DNA of 64,000 nucleotides from Paludibaculum sp. (GCA_029973955.1 JARKQJ010000091.1:124001-188000), one strand, 5' to 3'; counted from the stretch's first letter, positions 17,435-25,963 are shown. Program-made: numbers and translations. The notes: generated by a model not told the origin, from the letters alone.

Positions 17435-19396
17435 CTAGAGTACGTCAGCGCTCAGTCTCAGTCGCTGCTCCGCGCCCAACTGCCGGTAGCGCTGGAGCGC
17501 CGGTGCATAGCTCTGCCGCAGCGCCGCCTCCGTCACCGCCACGCCCATCGCATCCACTGGCGCCTCGATCGTCACAGCCCGCGGCGCCAGCGACGCCGCC
17601 AGTTGCGGCAGGTCGAACTCCCGCAGGATGCCGCGCACGAAGCTCGCCGCGCCAAAGCGATAGCGGTCCGTCGTTGCCAGCGCCTGGTACGACACCAGGC
17701 CGCCGCGGCACGTCACCGCCTCCACGCGCTCGTCCAAAGCCGCCGCGAACAGCGCCCACAACGCGCCCGGCCCGATGCCCAGCACCCGCACCTGCTTCAG
17801 CGTCATCGCCCGCATTGTTTGCAGGACGTCATAAACCCGCAAGCCCAACAGCTCCAGGTCCATGTACCAGGCCATGTAGGCGCACGCCGTCTCCGCGTCG
17901 AACAGGTGCGCGAACGGCTTCGCCTGCGCCGCCGCCGGCGCCTCACCCCGCACCTTCAGGGTGATCACCTGCGCGTCTTCGGCCTCCACCTCGCCGCCCA
18001 ATACCAGCAGCGGCGTTCGCTTTACCCGCGCCGGTGTGCGCACCCGCGCCGTGATCACCGTGCCGGGCTCCGTCGGGATCTCCAGAGTCTGCACGCGCAC
18101 GCCGTTGGACTCCTGCTTCTCGATCACGCGCACATCGGTCTGTACCGCCGTCGGCACGCGCAGCAGCCGCCGCACCTGTCCCGCGTCAGGCATCGCGTGA
18201 TGCGCCGCCAGTTGCTCCGCCCGCGACCGGATGACGGTGAAGATGTCCGCGCCTTCGATCGTCCCCTTCGGCGTGCAGTAGAGCGTCTCCGGCTTCTCCG
18301 CCGTCAACGCCGGCTCCTCACTGGGCCCGCGCGTGCCCTTCATCCAGCGGCACAGCCAGTCCACGGTCGCCAGCCGCAGCTTCTGCGTCCAGGCATGACG
18401 CGCCTGCGCCTCTTCGGTGGCGAAGCGCTCGCCCGCGCCCAGCAGTTCATAGCGCGCGCGGATGTGCGCCGCGCTCAAGTCGAACGCCGGGTTATAGTTC
18501 TCGATCAGCACCAACAGCGGCCGCGGCGCCACGGCCGCGTGCATGTCGCAGGTGTCGATGCCATCCACCGCCGACGGGAAGAGGTTCTGCTCCGCATCGG
18601 AGATCGGCGCCGAGCCGTCCGCCTTCAGCGTCACCGGCCATCTGTGCGCCGTGCCGCCTTCGTTGATCACCACGCAGCCGATCCGCTCGTCGGCGCAGGC
18701 CAGGAACATCGTCTGCGTGCCGCCGCCGGAGTGGCCCGCGCAGGCGATGCGCCTGGCATCCACCTCCGGCCGCGACTGCAGGTAATCGATGGCCCGCATC
18801 CCGTCGCCCACCAGGTAGCCCGTCAGGTTCTCGCCCAGCAGCAGCAGGAGCTGGCCTTCCATCGAGTGCTCGTCGACCGAGCGCAGTTCCGTGCCGTAGT
18901 GGTGCCGCTCGCCCTGCCCCGTCGGATCGTAGGCCAACACCACGAAGCCCGCCCGCGCCATGTCGATGTAGGCGAACTGGTAGTCCGCGTACATCCGCGC
19001 CAGCTCATAATGGCCGCACGGCGAGATCACACCCGGAAACGGCCCCGGCACGCCGGTGGGTACATAGAGGTTGCCCGTCACCCACAGCCCGGCGCAGCTC
19101 TCGAACATCACGTTCTCGATGCGGTAGCCCGCGCGCTCCTGCGTGGCGGTGACTTTCGCCCGCACTGGAGCGGCGGTTGGCGGCACGTTCAGCATCCGCC
19201 GCACGCTCTCGCGCACGAAGCGGTTGCGCTCCTCCATCGCCGCCGCCGTCGTGATGGCCGCGCGCGCCGCGTCCCACTTCACGGCGAGGTCATTCAGACG
19301 CCTCGCCAGATTCTCCGACAGTCCGCGCCGCGCGTCCCGCTCCGGTGGCTGCGTCAATAGCGCCGCGGAGTGGCACAGGAACGCCCGGCGGTTCAT
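17435..19396 (-). CDS. Exported alpha/beta hydrolase, acetyl-xylan-esterase-like
   Basis: A 653-residue protein. The start MNRRAFLCHSAALLTQ is an export signal. The N-terminal half is an alpha/beta hydrolase of the acetyl xylan esterase/dienelactone type: VISPCGHYEL oxyanion region, the VVLAYDPTGQGE segment and the nucleophile elbow CAGHSGGGTQ. A second hydrolase-like unit follows (LLVLGGEVEA, QVRVLGIGPGALWALFAA), where Gly-Pro-Gly replaces the nucleophile elbow, so it is probably inactive. ATG 19396 overlaps the previous stop in ATGA. Likely substrate: acylated plant or microbial polysaccharide, by family only. Confidence 0.82.
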   Translation of the reverse strand: MNRRAFLCHSAALLTQPPERDARRGLSENLARRLNDLAVKWDAARAAITTAAAMEERNRFVRESVRRMLNVPPTAAPVRAKVTATQERAGYRIENVMFESCAGLWVTGNLYVPTGVPGPFPGVISPCGHYELARMYADYQFAYIDMARAGFVVLAYDPTGQGERHHYGTELRSVDEHSMEGQLLLLLGENLTGYLVGDGMRAIDYLQSRPEVDARRIACAGHSGGGTQTMFLACADERIGCVVINEGGTAHRWPVTLKADGSAPISDAEQNLFPSAVDGIDTCDMHAAVAPRPLLVLIENYNPAFDLSAAHIRARYELLGAGERFATEEAQARHAWTQKLRLATVDWLCRWMKGTRGPSEEPALTAEKPETLYCTPKGTIEGADIFTVIRSRAEQLAAHHAMPDAGQVRRLLRVPTAVQTDVRVIEKQESNGVRVQTLEIPTEPGTVITARVRTPARVKRTPLLVLGGEVEAEDAQVITLKVRGEAPAAAQAKPFAHLFDAETACAYMAWYMDLELLGLRVYDVLQTMRAMTLKQVRVLGIGPGALWALFAAALDERVEAVTCRGGLVSYQALATTDRYRFGAASFVRGILREFDLPQLAASLAPRAVTIEAPVDAMGVAVTEAALRQSYAPALQRYRQLGAEQRLRLSADVL

Positions 19397-20457
19397 AGCG
19401 AGCGTCCGTAGTCTGTTGCCGCCCGAACGATCGCCCGCACATTCTCGTCCGGCGTCGACGCGTCCATGTTGATGCAGCAGATGCCCACCAGCTCGCGCCG
19501 CCCGCACTCGCGCAGCAGCCGCGCCGCGTCCTCGTAGATCTCACTCGCCGAGCACTGCATCGCCCGCACCGGATTCATGCGCAGGTTCAGGAACGCCCCC
19601 GGCAACTGCTCTGAAACCTCGGCCACGTGCGAGCCCCAGCCGACGTCGAAGAAGCGCGCGCCCAACTGGCGGTAGACGGGCGCGTACTTGTGCAGGTTGC
19701 TGCCGCAGTGGTGTACTCCGAACGGCCGCAGCTCTTGCGCCAGCTTCAGCTCGTAAGGCAGGATGCGCTCCTCATAAAGACGCCGCGCGATCATGTGCGT
19801 CGAGCAGTTGCTGGTCAGGCACAGCGAGGGGTCGGCGTCGAGCACGGAGCGGTTCGTCGAGACTCCGCAAGTGCCGGTGGCCATGCGGATCGCGCGGCAG
19901 ATGCGGATCTGCGTCTCGCAGACGACGCCCAGCACGTGGTCGCACACCTCGGCATCTTCCACGAGGTCCAGAAAGAACTGCTGGCCGCGAATCTCCAGGG
20001 CCGTGTTGAGCAGGCCGCCGGGGTTGAGATCGCCCACCACGTAACCGAAGCGCCGGCGCAGCTCTTCGATCTGCGGCAGGAGAATGTTCATCGGCCAGGT
20101 GTTGGCGACGTCTGGCACTCGCAGCGCCATGGCGGCGTCGCGGTCGAGGTTCATCGGGATGGGCCACGCGCCCTGGTCGTCGATGAAGCGGATGGGTACG
20201 CCGAGCGAGCCGGGCACGGCATAGCCGCCGGCGATGTGGCGCGAGCCGATAACCGGCCGCGGTTGCGGGTCGGCGTCGCCGAAGCCCGGGCCGAAGCGCT
20301 CATACAGAGCCTTGCGCATCTTTCTGTCGTTCTCGATGCGTGCCTCGACGTCGAGGTAGAACGACTCCTGGAACGAGACCGAGTAGTGCTGGTGCCACCA
20401 GCTCGGGCTGAAGACGAAGTTTACCGGAATGCCTTGCCGTGCCATCTCTGTCACCAA
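19393..20457 (-). CDS. Uroporphyrinogen-decarboxylase-family protein (methyltransferase-like)
   Basis: A 354-residue cytoplasmic protein of the URO-D superfamily, which also contains the MtaA/MtbA-type methyltransferases that work with corrinoid proteins. Visible features are the N-terminal QESFYLDVEARIENDRKM, the substrate-cleft segment GVHHCGSNLHKYAP (His-His-Cys-Gly, typical of the methyltransferase branch rather than true HemE) and FFDVGWGSHVAEV. It overlaps the esterase gene by ATGA, so it is not the haem-pathway HemE and more likely serves demethylation of a catabolic substrate. No corrinoid protein gene is present nearby. Confidence 0.82.
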   Translation of the reverse strand: MVTEMARQGIPVNFVFSPSWWHQHYSVSFQESFYLDVEARIENDRKMRKALYERFGPGFGDADPQPRPVIGSRHIAGGYAVPGSLGVPIRFIDDQGAWPIPMNLDRDAAMALRVPDVANTWPMNILLPQIEELRRRFGYVVGDLNPGGLLNTALEIRGQQFFLDLVEDAEVCDHVLGVVCETQIRICRAIRMATGTCGVSTNRSVLDADPSLCLTSNCSTHMIARRLYEERILPYELKLAQELRPFGVHHCGSNLHKYAPVYRQLGARFFDVGWGSHVAEVSEQLPGAFLNLRMNPVRAMQCSASEIYEDAARLLRECGRRELVGICCINMDASTPDENVRAIVRAATDYGRSL

Positions 20458-20704
20458 TTCTTACAACGTCAAACGTCAATCCGCCAACTCGCCGCCGCGC
20501 AGGAAGTAGGCTGACTTGCAACTCCATGCGTGGCAGTAGCTATTGATTGAGACGCTCTTGCAGGGCGAAATCAGAGCGTTCGAAGGATCAAAGCGCTCCC
20601 AGCGGGCGCGGCGCCAGCCAGCGCCATCCTGGCCTGTGAAGCCCAGGAGACCTGCTTGTCTTCGCCGCTCACGAAGACGCCGCGCCGGCTGAGGCTACGG
20701 CTGA

Positions 20705-20732
20705 GGCGAAGAATCGGAGGCGAAGAATCGGA
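20705..20732. repeat. 14-base tandem duplication
   Basis: GGCGAAGAATCGGA occurs twice head to tail directly upstream of the promoter at 20736. The preceding GGCTGAGGC pair overlaps its left edge by three bases. Probably slippage; a regulator site is possible. Confidence 0.8.
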
Positions 20733-20735
20733 GGA

Positions 20736-20764
20736 TTGACTCGGATTGGGGGCCGTTCTATTCT
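20736..20764 (+). promoter_or_regulatory. Predicted sigma-70 promoter of the SnoaL-like gene
   Basis: TTGACT at 20736-20741 and TATTCT at 20759-20764 are spaced by exactly 17 bases. The expected transcript starts near 20771 and gives a 24-base leader carrying GGGAGGGAG before the ATG at 20795. Confidence 0.65.
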
Positions 20765-20794
20765 GCGCTCGGCTGAGAAAACGGGGAGGGAGCC

Positions 20795-21217
20795 ATGGAG
20801 AAGACGCGGGAGATTGTGACGAGGGTGTATGCCGAGCTGTTGAACCAGCGCCGGCTGGAGTTGGTGCGTGAACTGGTGGCGGAAGACGCGGTTTGGGTGA
20901 TCTCGCCATTTGGAGTGGTGGAGGGGCGCAGGGCGATTGAAGATCTGGTCAGAGAACTGCTGTTCGCATTCCCGGACGTGCACTATTACGTGGAGAAGAT
21001 CGTGGTAGAGGGCGACGAGGCGGCGGTGAACTGGCGGACGACGGCGACGCACCTGGGCGAGTTTCTGGGCGTGGCAGGGACAGGCAAGCCGGCGCCGTGC
21101 TGCGGCGTGACGTGGTACCGGGTGGAAGACGGGCGCGTGGCGGAGTGCCGGGGCGTGCTGGACGCTTTCGGCGTGATGCAGAGGATCGGGGCGATCCCGG
21201 AGCTGGTCAGGCTTTGA
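20795..21217 (+). CDS. SnoaL/NTF2-like protein
   Basis: A 140-residue single-domain protein of the SnoaL-like/ester-cyclase type within the NTF2 fold. The helix REIVTRVYAELLNQRRLELVRELVAED leads to the strand VWVISPFGVVEGRRAI, and later strands (VVEGDEAAVNWRTTATHLGEFLGVAGTGK, GVTWYRVEDGRVAECRGVLDAFGVMQRIG) match the family. Members range from polyketide cyclases to small unknown enzymes, so the substrate is not predictable. GGGAGGGAG lies before the ATG. Its 3' end overlaps the convergent isomerase gene by 11 bases. Confidence 0.85.
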   Translation: MEKTREIVTRVYAELLNQRRLELVRELVAEDAVWVISPFGVVEGRRAIEDLVRELLFAFPDVHYYVEKIVVEGDEAAVNWRTTATHLGEFLGVAGTGKPAPCCGVTWYRVEDGRVAECRGVLDAFGVMQRIGAIPELVRL

Positions 21218-22091
21218 CGCCGAAGACCTTCTCCGTGTAGAGCCGGCTGAGCTTGAGGCTCTCTTCCAGGGAGCGGGTGATCTTGGTCTCCTTGTCGTAG
21301 GCGAGTTCGACGGAGAGGTAGCCGGTGTAGTGGATGGATTTGAGATAGGCGGCGACCTGGCGGTAGTCGATGTCGCCGTCGCCGAAGTCTTCCGACCAGA
21401 CGCCGTTGACGGAGTTGCGCAGGTGGAGGCTGCCGAGGCGCGGGCCGGCCTCCCTGGTGAGGGTCATGACGTCCTGCCTGCCGCGGAGGATCCAGTGGAC
21501 GTCGAGGCAGACGCCGAGGTTTTTGGGATCGGTCTGGGCGAGCATGGCGCGCCATTCGCGGGCGTTGTCGGCCATCTCGGGGGCGTGCTGGTGGAGGTAG
21601 TGGCCGAGGCCGAGGGTGGCGAGTCTCTGGCCGAGCTGGTTGAGGGCGCCGGCCTGGACTTTGAGTTCGTCGGCGGTTTTGGCGCGGCCGATGGGGTTGG
21701 GGTTGATGGTGATGGCCTTGAGGGCGAAGCGGCGCTGGAGGCGTTGGGCGAGGGCGACGGTGGAGTCGATGGTAGCGCCGGCGGTTTCTGGAGTGTGCAT
21801 GGGGCCGCCGTTGTAGACGACGCTGCACTGGAGCTTGTTGTCCTTGAGGGCCTTGACGGTGATGTCTTCGAGTTCGGGCGTAAGGAACATGCTCATGAGT
21901 TCGACGTCTTTGTAGCCGGCGCGAGCGAAGCCGGCGCAGACGTCGGGGATGTGTTCCTGGGGTTTCTGGCCGAGACGGCCGAAGTGCTGGGTCCAGACGT
22001 ACGGGCCGGCCTGAAGGGTGGGCCCTTTGGATTTCTTGGCCTGGAGGAGGAGGGGCGTTGAGGCGGCGGCGAGGAACGTACGGCGGTTCAT
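21207..22091 (-). CDS. Exported sugar phosphate isomerase/epimerase-like TIM barrel
   Basis: A 294-residue protein of the xylose-isomerase-like TIM-barrel family. The N-terminus MNRRTFLAAASTPLLLQA is a Tat-like export signal. Metal-site residues of the family are visible in LGHYLHQHAPE, GVCLDVHWILRG and LGSLHLRN, and SVELAYDKETK near the C-terminus. Exported members act on sugars or inositols, but the substrate is unknown. ATG 22091 is chosen because it begins the signal peptide. It is not coupled to the SnoaL gene, which faces it. Confidence 0.82.
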   Translation of the reverse strand: MNRRTFLAAASTPLLLQAKKSKGPTLQAGPYVWTQHFGRLGQKPQEHIPDVCAGFARAGYKDVELMSMFLTPELEDITVKALKDNKLQCSVVYNGGPMHTPETAGATIDSTVALAQRLQRRFALKAITINPNPIGRAKTADELKVQAGALNQLGQRLATLGLGHYLHQHAPEMADNAREWRAMLAQTDPKNLGVCLDVHWILRGRQDVMTLTREAGPRLGSLHLRNSVNGVWSEDFGDGDIDYRQVAAYLKSIHYTGYLSVELAYDKETKITRSLEESLKLSRLYTEKVFGVKA

Positions 22092-22147
22092 ACGGGGCCA
22101 GCTTATCGCATCCACTTCTCGGGTTGGTACAGCGAGATCTTCTTCCG

Positions 22148-22360
22148 GTGAGAACCCGCGTTTCGAGCAAAGGGCACGTTGTTCTTCCCGCCGCCATCCG
22201 GCGAAAGCTCGGGCTCCGCCCAGGCGACTTCCTCGATGCGAGCCTGAAGTGCGGGCGGCAAACCACTGACGGCCACCTGCCCGAGTTGGCGAAGGCGCGC
22301 GATTCGGTCCTGGCGACCCTGGACGAGAGAATTCCTGCCGCGTCTGTCATTCCAGGGTAG
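22148..22360 (+). CDS. Orphan AbrB/MazE-type antitoxin-like fragment
   Basis: A 70-codon frame from GTG 22148 encodes VSSKGHVVLPAAIRRKLGL, then RPGDFLDASL, the classic swapped-hairpin SpoVT-AbrB DNA-binding domain at residues 4-33. The rest does not look like the usual tail of these antitoxins, and no toxin gene follows. No clear Shine-Dalgarno is present. It is either a small orphan regulator or a decayed antitoxin with a rearranged C-terminus. Confidence 0.45.
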   Translation: MRTRVSSKGHVVLPAAIRRKLGLRPGDFLDASLKCGRQTTDGHLPELAKARDSVLATLDERIPAASVIPG

Positions 22361-22542
22361 GCGGTTCGCGAAGGTAGGGCGCCGGGGGGTGGACTGCCGT
22401 CCCGGTCCTGAACGTCGTTGAGTGTCCGCAAGCCTGCGGCCAGCATCGCCAGTGGGCAAGGGCAATCCCGAGAGTGAGGTTCATTGCGCGTGCGGGTGTG
22501 CCAGAGTGTCCGGGTGGGGCGTGATGCAGGAGACAGATGGAG

Positions 22543-23319
22543 TCAATTTGCCGGAACTCCAACCAGGTAAAGGACCGGAAACGGGATGGGCTTGCCGCGT
22601 ACCGTGCCGATGGACCAAACGTAGCTGTCCAATCCGGTGGTCAAGCTGCGCAACTCCTCGGCGTTGTACATTCTCAGAATCGAGACGAACGAATCGAGCA
22701 GCAAAACTATCGGAAGGACGGGGACCGGGTAAGTCCACAGCAGAGTGGGCCAGCGGAATGGACGGAGGAAGGGGACGGTGAGGAACACCCGGACGGGGAC
22801 GGGTAGCACCGCGAGCAGCATGAGAAGACTGCGCTGGCCACCCATTTCAAATACCGCAATGCCTTCCCCGTGCGCCACTGCGTCCGCCAGCGCCGCGCGA
22901 GCCTGGACAACATCAAGATGGTGGAAAGCGGAGAACATTGTTCGGAACCCGGGCAACGCGCCGGGCACGTTTGCAGCGTCCACCGGCAGGGCGTGATACA
23001 CAATGGCGTTTCGTGAAAGGCGGCGTGCCCGCTCGAACGCGACTACATCCGGATTGTGGTCGCTCAAGCAAACGGTCACGTCCATCCCCATTTTGCGGAG
23101 AAGCGGTTGCAGGCGGAGCCACGGTCCGCCACCTCCAGACCCCAGGTCGAGGACATGACGTCCGCCGGTCCGACTGAGAGCGTTAAGCAACAGCGGCGCG
23201 ACAGCGTGGTAGATTCCGCTGAGTTCGGTGACAAAGCGGCAGTAATCGGTGACCGCGTTTCGAATGCCTTGCGGGCACCACGGTTCGTCTGAGATTTCAG
23301 TCCAGTGCCTTCGTCTCAT
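22543..23319 (-). CDS. Membrane-associated class I SAM methyltransferase
   Basis: A 258-residue protein. The Rossmann core begins with the SAM motif HVLDLGSGGGGPWLRL and continues with VTVCLSDHNPDVVAF and FSAFHHLD. After the core come two strongly hydrophobic segments (LLMLLAVLPVPVRVFLTVPFL and PTLLWTYPVPVLPIVLLLDSFVSIL), so the C-terminal part is membrane embedded. This suggests a lipid-like or quinone-like substrate, which is inference. The start at 23319 has a weak upstream GAGG. It is transcribed alone. Confidence 0.83.
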   Translation of the reverse strand: MRRRHWTEISDEPWCPQGIRNAVTDYCRFVTELSGIYHAVAPLLLNALSRTGGRHVLDLGSGGGGPWLRLQPLLRKMGMDVTVCLSDHNPDVVAFERARRLSRNAIVYHALPVDAANVPGALPGFRTMFSAFHHLDVVQARAALADAVAHGEGIAVFEMGGQRSLLMLLAVLPVPVRVFLTVPFLRPFRWPTLLWTYPVPVLPIVLLLDSFVSILRMYNAEELRSLTTGLDSYVWSIGTVRGKPIPFPVLYLVGVPAN

Positions 23320-23720
23320 TGAGACCAGCGCGGCCTCTTAGCGATGTTACGCCATGCCCGTGTGGAGTGCCGCTCCTTGTGCGAGTAAACACTCTATCCG
23401 CAGACAGGGTCGCCGGATTCCGAGTGTGTTGTCGGCTACCCGGAAGTCGATCCGGGTGGACAGGAGGGCGGAAGGCAATCGTCGACTCACTCGAGGACGC
23501 CGGCGAGGAGGAAGAAGAGCGGGGCGTTCCAGTTGATGGCGATTTTGTTGGAGGCGCCGGGGTCCTGGCCGGTCGATGAACGTCATTGATGGGGGTGGCC
23601 TTCGGTGAGGTGATGCATGGCGGTGGCGCCGGGTTGGGTGATGAAGGAAAGGAAGCAGGAGAGCGGCGCGATTTGTGAGGGGTTGGGGCATGGTCGCCTC
23701 GGGGGGCGGGGCAGCGGATA
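23320..23720. other. Intergenic region of 401 bases upstream of ribBA, nothing recognised
   Basis: Open frames here lack domains and ribosome binding sites. I looked for the conserved elements of an FMN riboswitch upstream of ribBA and did not find them. Confidence 0.5.
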
Positions 23721-24866
23721 ATGGAAAGATATATGTCGCTTGCAACGATTCCGGAAGCACTGGAAGCCTTTCGCCGCGGAGAGATGGTGGTGGTGGTGGA
23801 CGATGAAGACCGGGAGAACGAAGGGGACCTGACGCTGGCGGCGGAGTTTGCCACGCCGGAGGCGATCAATTTCATGGCGGTGCACGGGCGCGGGCTGGTG
23901 TGTCTGGCGCTGTCGCCGGAGATCTGCGACCGGCTGAACCTGCCGATGATGTCGCAGCGGAACACGTCGCAGTTTGGGACGGCGTTCTGTGAGGCGATCG
24001 ACGCGGCGACGGGGGTGACGACGGGCATCAGCGCGGCGGACCGGGCGCGGACCATTCAGGTGGCGGTGGATCCGGAGTCGGGTCCGGCGGACCTGGCGCG
24101 GCCGGGGCACATGTTCCCGCTGCGGGCGAGGGAAGGCGGGGTGCTGGTGCGCTCGGGGCAGACGGAAGCGGCGGTGGACCTGGCGCGGATGTGCGGGCTG
24201 AAGCCGGGCGGGGTGATCTGCGAGATCATGAACGACGACGGCACGATGGCGCGGGTGCCGGAGCTGATCGAGTTCTGTAAGAAGCACGGGCTGAAGCTGA
24301 TCTCGGTGGCGGACCTGATCCGCTACCGGCTGGAGCATGAGCGGATCATCCGGCGGGCGGCCGAAGGGCAGGTGACGATGGATCTGGGGACGTTCAAGAC
24401 GATCTCCTATGCGTCGTCGATCGACCCGGAGACGCACCTGGCGCTGGTGTATGGCGATCCGCAGAAGGCGAGTCCGGCGCTGGTGCGGATGCACTCGCGG
24501 TGCACGTATGGGGACGTATTTCACTCGGTGGAGTGCGAGTGCCACAGGATACTGCGGTCGGCGCTGGAGAAGATTGTGGCGGAGGGTTCCGGGGTGCTGG
24601 TGTACCTGCACCAGACCGGACCGGGGATCCGGCAGATCGATCCGGACCCGGCGGGGGGGCTGCCACGGCTGACGTCGCACACCAGGGCGTATATGCACTA
24701 CGCCTCGCCGGCCGGGGAGAAGCTGTTGCAGCACGAGACGGGGCTGGGCGCGCAGATTCTGACGGACCTGGGGCTGAAGAAGATCCGGCTGCTGACGAAC
24801 CACCCGCGGAAGGTGGTGGGGCTGGAGGGGTTCAACATCGAGATTGTCGACCAGATCGGCCTTTGA
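23721..24866 (+). CDS. ribBA: RibBA: DHBP synthase fused to a variant GTP cyclohydrolase II domain
   Basis: A 381-residue riboflavin-pathway protein. Residues 1-205 are DHBP synthase (RibB), which makes 3,4-dihydroxy-2-butanone 4-phosphate: DDEDRENEGDL, VHGRGLVCLAL, ITGIS-like TGISAADRA and RPGHMFPLR are intact. Residues 210-381 match GTP cyclohydrolase II (RibA), with all three zinc cysteines in HSRCTYGDVFHSVECEC. However, the usual EGRGIGL is TGPGIRQ, and the ADLRDYG active-site segment aligns with LLQHETG, losing the catalytic Arg and acidic residue. Such RibBX-like variants are reported in other phyla. ATG 23721 or 23733 may start; both give the same domain. Confidence 0.9.
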   Translation: MERYMSLATIPEALEAFRRGEMVVVVDDEDRENEGDLTLAAEFATPEAINFMAVHGRGLVCLALSPEICDRLNLPMMSQRNTSQFGTAFCEAIDAATGVTTGISAADRARTIQVAVDPESGPADLARPGHMFPLRAREGGVLVRSGQTEAAVDLARMCGLKPGGVICEIMNDDGTMARVPELIEFCKKHGLKLISVADLIRYRLEHERIIRRAAEGQVTMDLGTFKTISYASSIDPETHLALVYGDPQKASPALVRMHSRCTYGDVFHSVECECHRILRSALEKIVAEGSGVLVYLHQTGPGIRQIDPDPAGGLPRLTSHTRAYMHYASPAGEKLLQHETGLGAQILTDLGLKKIRLLTNHPRKVVGLEGFNIEIVDQIGL

Positions 24867-24943
24867 GATTTTTTCGGGGAATCTCCAATTGCTCGTAATA
24901 TCCGGGCGAGGGCGAACGTATTAGCTGGCAGGAGACGAACAAG

Positions 24944-25885
24944 ATGTTCCTGACACGTACCTTCCTGATGCTGGCGGCGAGCTGCGGATTGGCGCTGGCG
25001 GCCGACAAGGCTCTACTGGACCTGATCCCGAAAGACCCGGGCATGATTGCCGGGGTGGATGTGGCGAAGGCGAAGCTCTCGCCCTTCGGCCAGCGGGTGC
25101 TGGCGGAGATGAAGGACGAGGACAAGGGCTTCCTGGAGTTCGTGACGGCGACTGGATTCGATCCGCGGCAGCACCTGCGGGAAGCCGTGATGGCGACGGA
25201 CGGCAAGGACGGCGCGAATACGGTGATCGTGGTGAGCGGGACGTTCGACGAGAGCAAGATCGGCGCGTTGATGCTGCAGAAGGGCGCGACGGTCAGCAAC
25301 TACGCGGGGGTGCAGTTGTGGAAGCCGGGCAAGGCCGGCAAGGAGGAAGGGGCGGTGGCGTTCATCGGATCGTCACTTGGGGTGTTCGGGCAGGAAGCGG
25401 CGGTGAAGGCCGCGCTGGATCAGCGCAGCAAGGGCACGGGGTTGAGCAAAGCGCTGCAGGACCGGATTGCGGCGTGGGCGAAGAACGACGCCTGGGTGAT
25501 CACCACCACCAGCCTGGCGGCGATGGGGGTGAACGCGAACGGCAAGAACCAGGTGATGCCGATGGGGCTCACGGCCGGGGCGGTGCAGCAGGCCAGCGCC
25601 GGGGTGACCTTTGAAAAGGACGTGAGCGTGTCGGCCGAGGCGGTGGCGCGCAGCGAGCAGGATGCGCAGGCGATGTCGGACGTCTTCAAGTTCCTGGTGG
25701 GGATGGTGCGGCTGAACGCGGACAAGCCCGAGGCGGCGGAGCTGCTGAAGGTGGTGGAGACGGCGCAGTTGACGGTGAGCGGAACCACGGTGAAGCTCAA
25801 CATGACGGTGCCGGAGGAGTTCATCGAGAAGATGATGCAGCAGAAGCACGGGGCGCGGCAGCCGAAGCAGGTGGCAGGGCGCTAA
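24944..25885 (+). CDS. Secreted protein of unknown function
   Basis: A 313-residue protein with a clear signal peptide (FLMLAASCGLALAA, cleavage before DKALL). The mature part begins LLDLIPKDPGMIAGVDVAKAKLSPFGQRV and resembles the acidobacterial and myxobacterial exported proteins that start with 'IPxDAxxVxGVD' segments; this is pattern memory only. The middle has FIGSSLGVFGQEAAVKAAL and the end a helix rich in Lys and Gln. AGGAGA precedes the ATG. It follows ribBA by 77 bases and is followed by a strong hairpin at 25910-25936. Function unknown. Confidence 0.72.
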   Translation: MFLTRTFLMLAASCGLALAADKALLDLIPKDPGMIAGVDVAKAKLSPFGQRVLAEMKDEDKGFLEFVTATGFDPRQHLREAVMATDGKDGANTVIVVSGTFDESKIGALMLQKGATVSNYAGVQLWKPGKAGKEEGAVAFIGSSLGVFGQEAAVKAALDQRSKGTGLSKALQDRIAAWAKNDAWVITTTSLAAMGVNANGKNQVMPMGLTAGAVQQASAGVTFEKDVSVSAEAVARSEQDAQAMSDVFKFLVGMVRLNADKPEAAELLKVVETAQLTVSGTTVKLNMTVPEEFIEKMMQQKHGARQPKQVAGR

Positions 25886-25909
25886 GCGGACGGCAGATTC
25901 GGGAACACG

Positions 25910-25936
25910 CGGCCGCTCCCCGGCGGGGGGCGGCCG
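25910..25936 (+). terminator. Strong hairpin downstream of the secreted-protein gene
   Basis: A twelve-base-pair stem (25910-25921 with 25925-25936, one T-G wobble) with a three-base loop follows the stop at 25885. It has no long T run (TCGCATTTCT follows), so it may terminate only partly or protect the mRNA 3' end. Confidence 0.45.
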
Positions 25937-25963
25937 TCGCATTTCTGAGGTAAGTTAGGCCTT

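Larger units (their letters stand above)
20458..20794. other. Intergenic region at the GC-skew switch
   Basis: No gene is seen in these 337 bases between divergently transcribed genes. It contains two small direct repeats (GGCTGAGGC at 20687-20695 and 20699-20707; GGCGAAGAATCGGA at 20705-20718 and 20719-20732) and a good sigma-70 promoter. The strand composition of the window changes sign around here. I found no DnaA box or parS-like palindrome. Confidence 0.6.

Noticed and set aside
17603-19360. A 585-codon open frame opposite the acetyl-xylan-esterase-like gene
   Set aside because: It is Arg/His-rich with no domain. The minus-strand gene has a GHSGG elbow and export signal and is the real one.
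20458-20794. A replication origin
   Set aside because: The skew switches here, but I found no DnaA boxes and no dnaA, dnaN or parAB genes. It is reported only as a skew observation.
23320-23720. An FMN riboswitch upstream of ribBA
   Set aside because: The conserved RFN elements were not found.
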